Shown here in pieces: positions 1 through 5,491 of a stretch of 7,876 nt of DNA. The stretch comes from Synergistaceae bacterium (GTDB lineage: Bacteria > Synergistota > Synergistia > Synergistales > Synergistaceae). Each line of letters opens with the position of its first letter. Position 1 is the first letter of the stretch. The notes beneath the pieces were generated by a model. It made no database searches. It was not told the origin of the DNA and was given only the letters and a program-made list of their open reading frames with translations. The translations under genes and the position numbers were made by a program. The stretch is taken from assembly GCA_031271065.1 (NCBI GenBank), contig JAISWP010000115.1:1-7876 (forward strand), read 5' to 3'.

Positions 1-967
1 ATTCCATCAGGTTTTTAGCGGCGGACCATAATACGCGGAAACTTTCAACCGGCTCCGGCAGGGTCCTGCGTTTTGAAATCTCGCTGAAATCCGCGTATTT
101 GACCTTCAGCGTGACGGTCCTGCCGTAAAAGCCGCAGCCGGCCGCGCGCCGCCAGACCTCGTCCGCCGTCTCCCGCAGGTTCGCCAGCACCTCCCGCTTC
201 TCGCTGAGATCGCGCTTGAAGGTGTTCTCGGCCCCCAGGGATTTTCGTATCCTGCCGGCCGTCACCTCCCTCTCGTCTATGCCCCTGGCGTTGAGGTACC
301 AGACGCGCCCGGCCTTTCCGAACCTGCGCGTCAGTTCTTCCTCGCTCCATTTTTTCAGGTCGCGTCCGGTGTTTATGCCCATTTCCCTCATGCGGGCCGC
401 GGTGACCTGCCCCACTCCCCAGAACCGGCCTATCTCCAGTTCCTCCGCGAAGCGTTCGGCTTCCTCGGGCGGAATCACAAAGAGCCCGTCCGGTTTTTTA
501 TAGTCGGAGGCTATCTTCGCCAGAAACTTGTTCACCGATACCCCCGCCGAGGCGGTCAGTCCGACTGTTTCTTTTATTCTCAGTTTCAGCTCTTTTGCTA
601 TGAGGGTGGCCGACGCAATGCCGCGCTTGTTTTCCGTCACGTCCAGATACGCCTCGTCCAGGGAGAGCGGTTCGACCATGCCCGTGTATTCCAGAAATAT
701 CCTGTGTATCTGGTTCGATATTTCCCTGTAGACATCGAAGCGGGCGGGAACGAAGATGAGGCCGGGGCATTTATTGATGGCCGTCAGGGACGGCATGGCC
801 GAGCGGACGCCGAACTTCCTCGCCTCGTAGCTCGCCGCCGCCACCACGCCTCGCTCGAAGGCGTGGCCCACGGCAAGGGGCTTTCCCCGGTACTCAGGGT
901 TGTCCCGCTGCTCGACGGAAGCGTAAAAGGCGTCCATGTCAACGTGAATTATCTTCCGAACGTTCAC
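1..967 (-). CDS. dinB: DNA polymerase IV (DinB), Y-family translesion polymerase, C-terminus cut by window edge
   Basis: Error-prone DNA polymerase that extends mismatched or damaged primer ends. About 322 residues are visible. The N-terminus reads RKIIHVDMDAFYASVEQRDNP, the classic Pol IV palm start, with metal-binding Asp10. The second catalytic block LSLDEAYLDV (residues 101-110) holds Asp104 and Glu105. SYEARKFGVRSAMP (about 47-60) is the nucleotide-binding fingers segment, and SAGVSVNKFLAKIASDYKKPDGL is the conserved palm end. A helix-hairpin-helix thumb (IGRFWGVGQVTA) and the start of the little finger (RKSLGAENTF) follow. The GTG at 967-965 is the only start possible, since an in-frame stop (TGA, 976-974) lies two codons upstream. 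It has a GGAGGG Shine-Dalgarno 9 bases away. The overlapping ATG at 972-970 is out of frame and stops after two codons. The last 30-80 residues, where the beta-clamp motif normally lies, are outside the window. Confidence 0.96.
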   Translation of the reverse strand, partial: MNVRKIIHVDMDAFYASVEQRDNPEYRGKPLAVGHAFERGVVAAASYEARKFGVRSAMPSLTAINKCPGLIFVPARFDVYREISNQIHRIFLEYTGMVEPLSLDEAYLDVTENKRGIASATLIAKELKLRIKETVGLTASAGVSVNKFLAKIASDYKKPDGLFVIPPEEAERFAEELEIGRFWGVGQVTAARMREMGINTGRDLKKWSEEELTRRFGKAGRVWYLNARGIDEREVTAGRIRKSLGAENTFKRDLSEKREVLANLRETADEVWRRAAGCGFYGRTVTLKVKYADFSEISKRRTLPEPVESFRVLWSAAKNLME

Positions 968-976
968 GCCATGTCA

Positions 977-982
977 CCCTCC
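977..982 (-). promoter_or_regulatory. Shine-Dalgarno of dinB deciding the GTG start
   Basis: GGAGGG on the minus strand, 9 bases before the GTG at 967. It supports GTG over the out-of-frame ATG at 972, which would be only 4 bases away. Confidence 0.7.
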
Positions 983-1039
983 GTTGATACGTATTCCCGG
1001 CCGGAATCGCTTCGCCGGTGTTCGCGGCCGTGCGATCAT

Positions 1040-1045
1040 ATTATA
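1040..1045 (-). promoter_or_regulatory. Probable dinB -10 box
   Basis: A perfect TATAAT on the minus strand, about 70 bases upstream of the dinB start. The expected -35 position (about 1063-1068, GAGGGA on this strand) does not match TTGACA, so the promoter would be weak or need an activator. No CTGT-N8-ACAG or GAAC-N4-GTTC SOS box is visible around it. Confidence 0.45.
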
Positions 1046-1064
1046 TCCCCACCCGCGCGCATTC

Positions 1065-1137
1065 CCTCGGGGCCGCGAGGTCAAAACCTCGGGTTCCGTC
1101 CGAACCCGGCAGGAAATGAGTTCCCTGCACTTTTTTT
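1065..1137 (+). terminator. Chain of hairpins ending in a T7 tract (orphan terminator or attenuator-like leader)
   Basis: On the plus strand CCTCG (1065-1069) can pair with CGAGG (1076-1080). Alternatively CGAGGT (1076-1081) pairs with ACCTCG (1086-1091). CGGGTTC (1090-1096) pairs with GAACCCG (1102-1108) around a 5-base loop. GCAGGAA (1109-1115) pairs with TTCCCTGC (1121-1128) with one bulged C. Seven Ts follow at 1131-1137. The last hairpin plus T-tract has the form of a Rho-independent terminator. No plus-strand gene ends just upstream (dinB runs the other way), so it may stop antisense transcripts or be part of a leader RNA. The pairings are seen in the sequence; the function is inferred. 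Confidence 0.5.
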
Positions 1138-1217
1138 AATTAAAAGGGGTCAGGGGGGCCAGATCTCCTTGAGGGGTCTTTCAGCCGGGGCGGAGCCCCA
1201 ATGTTTCCCCCGCTCGC

Positions 1218-1247
1218 TTGACATCAGCGTTATCGATGTAATAACAT
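1218..1247 (+). promoter_or_regulatory. Promoter of the aldolase-kinase operon with overlapping inverted repeat
   Basis: A perfect -35 TTGACA (1218-1223) is followed after 18 bases by a poor -10 TAACAT (1242-1247). An inverted repeat GTTAT (1229-1233) / ATAAC (1241-1245) with a 7-base spacer lies between the boxes and overlaps the -10. Its position suits a repressor operator, for example for a GntR- or IclR-type sugar-acid regulator, but no regulator gene is in the window. The promoter is seen by pattern; the operator is inferred. Confidence 0.5.
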
Positions 1248-1357
1248 ATTTTTTCGTGAGGAAGCGTCATTTTACGGCGCGTCCCCAAAACCGCGGATCG
1301 TCGTCCGTTCGGGCGGACCCGCGCGGAGGGGGCTTTGAGCCGAAGCTGGAGGGTGGT

Positions 1358-2323
1358 ATGATGAACGCCGTTTTGGAAAAGATCGCGGAAATCGGCATAG
1401 TCCCGGTGGTGAGTCTGGATTCCCCCGATCAGGCGGTTCCCTTGGGAAAAGCGCTGATCGCGGGCGGTATCCCCGTGGCCGAGGTGACGTTCAGGACGGA
1501 GGCCGCCGAGGAATCGATAAAAAGGCTTTCGTCCGAACTGCCCGAACTCCTGACGGGCGCGGGCACCGTCACCACCGTGGACCAGGCGGAGCGGGCGGCT
1601 GCGGCTGGGGCGAAGTTTCTGGTCTCTCCCGGTTTCAACCCGGCGGTGGTTAAATACTGCGCGGACAGCGGAATCCTCATAACCCCCGGCGTCAACAGCC
1701 CTTCTCAGATAGAGCAGGGAATGGAACTCGGGCTGTCCGTGCTTAAATTCTTCCCGGCGGAACAGTCCGGCGGTGTCAAAATGCTGAAAGCTTTCGCGGG
1801 TCCTTACGGCGGCGTGAAATACATCCCGACCGGCGGCATCGACGCGAAAAACATGACCGAGTATCTCTCCTTTGACAAAGTTCTGGCCGTTGGCGGCAGC
1901 TGGATGGTGAAGCCGGACATGATAAGGGCCGGCAGATACGGCGAGATAACGAGCCTCTGCAGGGACGCGGTCATGACGTCCCTTGGATTCGAGCTGATGC
2001 ACATAGGCGTCAACGAGCCGGACGCCGGAACGTCTATGAGTGACGCGGAGAAAATGGACGATCTTTTCGGCTTCAAGGTGAAGCCCGGGAACAGCAGCAA
2101 TTTCGCCGGGGCCTGCTTTGAATTCATGAACACTCAGTACCTGGGCGATCACGGCCATATCGCGGTCGGAACAATCGACGTGGGACGCGCCGCCGCATAC
2201 CTGGCTTCCAAAGGTGTCGCGACCCGCGCGGAGACCGAGAAGCGCGGCCCTGCCGGAAACCTTGTCATGGCATATCTGGATGTGGAAATAGGGGGCTTTG
2301 CGATACACCTCATCAGGAAATGA
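1358..2323 (+). CDS. eda: KDPG/KHG aldolase fused to a C-terminal VOC (glyoxalase-fold) domain
   Basis: Class I aldolase that splits 2-keto-3-deoxy-6-phosphogluconate into pyruvate and glyceraldehyde-3-phosphate, and often also 4-hydroxy-2-oxoglutarate. It has 321 residues against about 210 for a plain Eda. Residues 1-205 are the TIM barrel: AEVTFRT (41-47, general base Glu42 and Arg46), GAGT (67-70), SPGFNP (90-95), KFFPAE (130-135) with Schiff-base Lys130, PTGGI (157-161) and GGSW (179-182) for the phosphate. Residues 208-321 form a second domain, from FELMHIGVN through DLFGF, GHIAVGT and IGGFAIHL. This is the strand pattern of the VOC superfamily, with His215, His267 and His318 as possible metal ligands (inference). 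The start is ATG 1358 or the adjacent ATG 1361, behind GGAGGGTGGT. The kinase follows after 50 bases, giving a KDG-degrading pair. The activity of the extra domain is unknown to me. Confidence 0.95.
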   Translation: MMNAVLEKIAEIGIVPVVSLDSPDQAVPLGKALIAGGIPVAEVTFRTEAAEESIKRLSSELPELLTGAGTVTTVDQAERAAAAGAKFLVSPGFNPAVVKYCADSGILITPGVNSPSQIEQGMELGLSVLKFFPAEQSGGVKMLKAFAGPYGGVKYIPTGGIDAKNMTEYLSFDKVLAVGGSWMVKPDMIRAGRYGEITSLCRDAVMTSLGFELMHIGVNEPDAGTSMSDAEKMDDLFGFKVKPGNSSNFAGACFEFMNTQYLGDHGHIAVGTIDVGRAAAYLASKGVATRAETEKRGPAGNLVMAYLDVEIGGFAIHLIRK

Positions 2324-2373
2324 CTCGCGTCCGGCGCGCATAGCGGAAGCCGGCAGAAGGGAGAGTAAGTTCA

Positions 2374-3402
2374 ATGGCTGAATACGTGACTTTCGGGGAG
2401 ATCATGCTCAGGCTGACGCCTCCGGGAAACGAGATGATCCTTCAAACTCCGGCGTTCATCGCCACTTTCGGCGGCGCCGAGGCAAACGTCGCCGCGGCTC
2501 TGGCGAATTACGGCGAGGACGCGGCTTTCGTGACCGCCGCTCCCGCGAACCCCATAGGCGACGCGATGATAGCCGAACTGAGAAAGTTCGGGGTATGCAC
2601 CAGACACATAAAAAGATCCGGGGATAGGCTGGGCATTTATTTCGCGGAGACCGGAACCAACATGCGCCCCTCCAAAGTGATATACGACCGCGCCCACTCG
2701 GCCATAGCGGAAGTAAAGCCGGGCGACTTCGACTGGGGCGCCATTTTCGACGGGGCGAAATGGTTTCATACCACCGGCATAACTCCGGCCATAGCGGCGG
2801 GAACAGCCGAGGCGGTTCTGGAGGCGGTGAAAGCCGCACGAAGGCTCGGACTGACCGTTTCCTGCGACCTGAACTACCGCAGGAAGCTCTGGAAATGGGG
2901 CAGGACCCCCAAAGAGGTCATGAGCGAGATAGCCTCGTACATAGACGTGATGATCGCTAACGAGGAGGACTGTCAGAAGTGTCTCGGCGTCGAACTCGAC
3001 GTCGACGTCGCCTCCGGCAGGCTGGACGTCTCCAAGTACGAGGAACTCGCCGGAAAGGTCACGGCGGCCTTCCCGAATGTCAGATACCTTGCCGTGAGCC
3101 TGCGCGAGTCGGTGAGCGCCGATTGGAACAACTGGAGCGTGGTACTGGCGTCCCGGGACTCGTTCCACGTCAGTAAAAAATACGAGATCAGGGATATAGT
3201 GGACCGGATCGGAGGCGGCGACTCTTTCGGCTCCGGCCTGATCTGGGGCCTCAATAACCTGGACGGTCTCCAGGCGGCGGTCGAATTCGCGGCTGCCGCA
3301 TCCGCTCTGAAACACACTGTGTACGGGGATTTCAACAGGGTAAAAGCGGAGGACGTGATGAGCCTGGCCGGCGGGGACGCCTCCGGCAGGGTGCAGAGGT
3401 GA
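2374..3402 (+). CDS. kdgK: 2-dehydro-3-deoxygluconokinase (KDG kinase), PfkB/ribokinase family
   Basis: Cytoplasmic sugar kinase that phosphorylates 2-keto-3-deoxygluconate at C6 with ATP, making the substrate of the aldolase encoded just upstream. It has 342 residues, normal for the family. GGAEANVA (33-40) is the sugar-binding PfkB signature 1 region. YDRAHSAI (104-111) contacts substrate. DLNYRRKLW (165-173) and NEED (196-199) are typical of KDG kinases. DRIGGGDSFGSGL (277-289) is signature 2, with catalytic base Asp283 and the GGGD anion hole. The ATG has a GGGAG Shine-Dalgarno 10 bases upstream. Only 50 bases separate it from the aldolase stop, with no terminator or promoter evident, so it is probably co-transcribed. 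Fructokinase or another PfkB specificity is possible on sequence alone, but the neighbour makes KDG the best substrate. Confidence 0.93.
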   Translation: MAEYVTFGEIMLRLTPPGNEMILQTPAFIATFGGAEANVAAALANYGEDAAFVTAAPANPIGDAMIAELRKFGVCTRHIKRSGDRLGIYFAETGTNMRPSKVIYDRAHSAIAEVKPGDFDWGAIFDGAKWFHTTGITPAIAAGTAEAVLEAVKAARRLGLTVSCDLNYRRKLWKWGRTPKEVMSEIASYIDVMIANEEDCQKCLGVELDVDVASGRLDVSKYEELAGKVTAAFPNVRYLAVSLRESVSADWNNWSVVLASRDSFHVSKKYEIRDIVDRIGGGDSFGSGLIWGLNNLDGLQAAVEFAAAASALKHTVYGDFNRVKAEDVMSLAGGDASGRVQR

Positions 3403-3469
3403 CGGGCCGGCAGGTTGGGTTTATACTCGCTTGAGCGCTCGTAATAAGGCGCGGACAAGAACTGCCTTG

Positions 3470-3508
3470 AAGGGCTCGGGGAATATCAATATCCCGAGCC
3501 CTTTCTGT
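3470..3508 (+). terminator. Rho-independent terminator of the aldolase-kinase operon
   Basis: AAGGGCTCGGG (3470-3480) pairs perfectly with CCCGAGCCCTT (3493-3503) around a 12-base loop that can itself partly pair (ATAT/ATAT). TTTCT follows. It lies 68 bases after the kinase stop. Read on the minus strand the T-run is poor, so it is mainly a plus-strand stop. It may still help the convergent P5C-reductase-like gene that ends at 3528. Confidence 0.85.
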
Positions 3509-3527
3509 GCCGCGGATAAAGACATGA

Positions 3528-4313
3528 TCAGATATAATCCGCCCTCACCCTTTTCAGGGCGGCGTCCAGCCCCTCGGTCCACGCGCGGAAAGCGTTCTGT
3601 TCGTAAAAGAGGCGCAGCACCAGGTCGTTTATCCCTCCCGGCGTTCGCTCTTTCACAAGGCGCTCCAGCTCGGCCGCCCGGTCCCCCGCGATCTGTTCCA
3701 GCATGGCTGAGAAATACGATATAGTGTAGCCGAGGGCCCTGCCGCGTGGAAGCCCGCTGCGTTCTCCCCAGCCGGCGACGTCGTTTATGACCGTATAGAG
3801 GGCGTTTGTGACGGAGGTTATCGCGTTTGCCGTCTCCACCTGCGTCTCGTCGTCCATGACGACGACGCGCCCCAGGCGGCCGAAAAATTCCTCGATCTCT
3901 CCGTCGGAGGGATACATGGCTATCGGCCCGGTCCGCCGCGCGGCAAACGGCATAGGAACCATGCGGATCAATCTCGCGGCCGGAGACGTCCAGTTTTGAA
4001 TCACATCGAGGCGTTTGCTTGCCACGACGCTTATCACCGTATGATCGGGCCGGAAGGAAAGTTTTCTCGTCACTTCCTCCGCGGCGGGCGGCAGGACGGA
4101 GATCATCACCCAGTCGGAGGCGTCCAGCACCTCCTGATTCGAGGCGGCTATCTTCACGTTATCATAGACCGCCGCCAGCCGCCGCGCGGTTTCGGCGTTC
4201 CGCGGCGAGACGACGACGCCGGTATTTTTGATCTCCGGCGAAGAACATATCCCGGTTATCACAGACGAAGCCAATACTCCCGTGCCAACGAAACCAAATG
4301 TGATTTTTTTCAT
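3528..4313 (-). CDS. Pyrroline-5-carboxylate reductase-like NAD(P)-dependent dehydrogenase
   Basis: Member of the F420-oxidoreductase/P5C-reductase family, whose classic member reduces pyrroline-5-carboxylate to proline with NAD(P)H. It has 261 residues. The Rossmann fold starts with FGFVGTGVLASSVI (6-19), a GxGxxA dinucleotide loop. ISVLPP (71-76) is the conserved strand-end turn, and RMVPMPFA (117-124) corresponds to the RxMPNxPA block of ProC. The helical C-terminal domain contains a TPGGIND segment (224-230) where classic ProC has SPGGTT. Because this substrate-loop motif differs, the protein may be a divergent ProC or a paralogue acting on another cyclic imine; I give no gene symbol. The start is ATG 4313, with GGAGGAG 6 bases upstream. 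The frame is open 8 codons further (to 4337), but that start has no ribosome binding site. Divergent from the SGNH hydrolase gene. Confidence 0.88.
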   Translation of the reverse strand: MKKITFGFVGTGVLASSVITGICSSPEIKNTGVVVSPRNAETARRLAAVYDNVKIAASNQEVLDASDWVMISVLPPAAEEVTRKLSFRPDHTVISVVASKRLDVIQNWTSPAARLIRMVPMPFAARRTGPIAMYPSDGEIEEFFGRLGRVVVMDDETQVETANAITSVTNALYTVINDVAGWGERSGLPRGRALGYTISYFSAMLEQIAGDRAAELERLVKERTPGGINDLVLRLFYEQNAFRAWTEGLDAALKRVRADYI

Positions 4314-4338
4314 GCGTTCTCCTCCAGAATAGCGCAAG

Positions 4339-4352
4339 GGGGGATATCCCCC
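4339..4352. repeat. Perfect 14-base palindrome GGGGGATATCCCCC
   Basis: A perfect dyad 25 bases upstream of the P5C-reductase-like start, in its leader. It could be an operator or an mRNA hairpin near the ribosome binding site (5 G-C pairs around ATAT). It shares the GATATC core with the palindrome at 4366-4373. Confidence 0.6.
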
Positions 4353-4364
4353 GTACTGACCAAT

Positions 4365-4373
4365 ATGATATCA
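4365..4373 (-). promoter_or_regulatory. Probable extended -10 of the P5C-reductase-like gene, in palindrome TGATATCA
   Basis: Read on the minus strand, TGATATCAT is TGnTATCAT, an extended -10, about 50 bases upstream of the start. No -35 is recognisable at the expected distance. The -10 lies in the perfect palindrome TGATATCA (4366-4373), so a dimeric regulator bound there would cover it (inference). Confidence 0.4.
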
Positions 4374-4425
4374 CCGACTTGCGCGCGGCGCCGTTTTTGA
4401 GCGTTTCAAATATAGGGGCGAGGTT

Positions 4426-4444
4426 TGATATAATAAAAATATCA
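4426..4444 (+). promoter_or_regulatory. Extended -10 promoter of the SGNH hydrolase gene, within an inverted repeat
   Basis: TGATATAAT (4426-4434) is a perfect extended -10 (TGnTATAAT). The -35 region is poor (TTTCAA at 4404-4409). TGATAT (4426-4431) and ATATCA (4439-4444) form an inverted repeat around 7 bases that covers the -10. The leader to the ATG at 4524 would be about 80 bases. Confidence 0.55.
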
Positions 4445-4523
4445 GCCGCGCGATCATATATGTCCGACGAAACGCCGTGCAAGACGGAGGCGTGATTTTA
4501 CGAATGAGGGGGCAGAAACAGGA

Positions 4524-5174
4524 ATGAAAAAGACCGTATTTGTGTTCGGCGACTCGAACACCTGGGGATGGAAGCCGGAAAACGACTTGACGAAGCAGAT
4601 CGAGCGTTTCGACGACGACGAGAGATGGGCCGGCGTGATGGGGCTCGAACTGGGGAGCGGCTACAGAGTGATAGTGAACGGCCTCAACGGCCGTACCACC
4701 GTCCACGACGATCCGATAGAGGAATTTCGCTGCGGCGCCGAGCAGATAATCCCGTCCATGGACGCGGCGGCTATATTCGATCTGATGATAATTTTTCTCG
4801 GCACCAATGACCTCAAGGTGCGCTACACGGTCACAGCACAGGATATAGCTAACTCAGCGGGGCTTTTAGTTCAGAAGGCCGCTGGTCGGGCCGACGACTT
4901 CAAGAATCGCCAGCCCAGAGTCATCCTGGTCTGCCCCCCTCCTATCGGTCCCTTCTCCAGGGACATTTTCAGGGAAATGTTCGGGGGAAACGAGGAAAAA
5001 TCGCGTCGTTTCCCCCCATATTTCAAAGCCGCGGCGGCGGTGACCGGCGCTCTCTTTTTCGACGCCGGCAGGGTAATAAAGAGCTCCGAAATCGACGGCA
5101 TCCATTTGGACGCCGACCAGCACGCGATTTTAGGCGAAGCTATGGCGTCGGAAGTCAAAAAAGCGATAGGATGA
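4524..5174 (+). CDS. SGNH/GDSL-family esterase, MsAcT-like arylesterase/acyltransferase
   Basis: Small serine hydrolase of 216 residues with no signal peptide, so probably cytoplasmic. Block I is VFGDSNTWGW (7-16) with nucleophile Ser11. The block II region is NGLNGRTTVHDDP (52-64). Block III is GTND (93-96) with Asn95. Block V is DGIH (191-194) with Asp191 and His194. The order FGDSxTWGW, RTTxxDDP, GTND, VxPPP, FFDAG, DGIH matches the Mycobacterium smegmatis acyltransferase MsAcT and related arylesterases closely, including residue spacing. Known relatives hydrolyse short acyl esters and can transfer acyl groups to alcohols. The physiological substrate here is unknown. The GAGGGGG Shine-Dalgarno is about 11 bases upstream of the ATG, a little far. 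It stands alone, with its own promoter and a downstream terminator. Confidence 0.93.
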   Translation: MKKTVFVFGDSNTWGWKPENDLTKQIERFDDDERWAGVMGLELGSGYRVIVNGLNGRTTVHDDPIEEFRCGAEQIIPSMDAAAIFDLMIIFLGTNDLKVRYTVTAQDIANSAGLLVQKAAGRADDFKNRQPRVILVCPPPIGPFSRDIFREMFGGNEEKSRRFPPYFKAAAAVTGALFFDAGRVIKSSEIDGIHLDADQHAILGEAMASEVKKAIG

Positions 5175-5491
5175 CGCCTGCGTCTGCAAGCCCTCTCCAA
5201 CAGGGGCGGGGAAACGATACCTGATTTTGAGCAAAAGCTGTCAATATGCGGCAATGGTTCAAAGGGCGTTATAAAAGGGCATCCCGGCGGCGGGGATGCC
5301 CTTTTTATGCCCATACGCGCCGCAGAGGACGCGCCTCTCGTGCCGCCGCGGCTTCGCCGCAAGGCATGGATGTCCTCTCCCAGCCTCAAAGGCTTCGGCC
5401 GCCCGCTGATAGGCGCGGAGTACGGCTTCGCGTTCGCGTATTTCGAGTGATACCTGAGATCCGTTAAGCGCGGCAGACGCTGCCGTCCCTC
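5175..5491. other. Intergenic space between the SGNH hydrolase and umuC
   Basis: It contains the bidirectional terminator at 5273-5305 and a small hairpin (GCGGC TTC GCCGC, around 5347-5359). A minus-strand frame of 78 codons (5495-5259) starts with an ATG overlapping the umuC stop as ATGA. It has no recognisable domain, and its 3' end runs through both arms of the terminator. I therefore do not call it a gene; a short helical peptide from its first half cannot be excluded. Confidence 0.5.
5273..5306. terminator. Bidirectional Rho-independent terminator between SGNH hydrolase and umuC
   Basis: AAAAGGGCATCCC (5273-5285) pairs perfectly over 13 bases with GGGATGCCCTTTT (5293-5305) around a 7-base GC loop. 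T-runs flank it in both reading directions (TTTTT at 5302-5306 on plus; TTTTAT on minus). It sits about 100 bases after the plus-strand hydrolase stop and about 190 bases after the minus-strand umuC stop, and can serve both convergent units. Confidence 0.9.

Larger units (their letters stand above)
968..1357. other. 390-base intergenic space between dinB and the KDPG aldolase operon
   Basis: It holds the dinB leader and -10 box, the hairpin chain at 1065-1137, two weaker hairpins (AGATCTC 1161-1167 with GGGGTCT 1173-1179; GGGGC 1187-1191 with GCCCC 1195-1199) and the aldolase operon promoter at 1218-1247. The frame of the aldolase stays open leftwards to 704, across this space and into antisense dinB. 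That stretch has no protein-like character and lies upstream of the promoter, so I do not call it coding. Confidence 0.6.

Noticed and set aside
958..965. GAACGTTC palindrome at the dinB start, as a possible SOS box
   Set aside because: The Gram-positive LexA box needs GAAC and GTTC separated by 4 bases; here there is no spacer and the site is inside the coding start.
704..1357. Open frame upstream of the aldolase start, which would give a 539-residue protein
   Set aside because: The extension is antisense to dinB, passes through the hairpin chain and the operon promoter, and has no family similarity. The aldolase starts at 1358 with a strong Shine-Dalgarno.
1181..2374. Long minus-strand frame of 397 codons opposite the aldolase
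   Set aside because: It is an antisense shadow of a GC-rich gene; the plus strand encodes recognisable Eda and VOC domains and the minus product resembles nothing.
2371..3315. Minus-strand frame of 314 codons opposite the KDG kinase
   Set aside because: Antisense shadow; the plus strand has all PfkB motifs.
4871..5389. Minus-strand frame of 172 codons opposite the SGNH hydrolase end
   Set aside because: It runs through the bidirectional terminator and the hydrolase coding region, and shows no domain.
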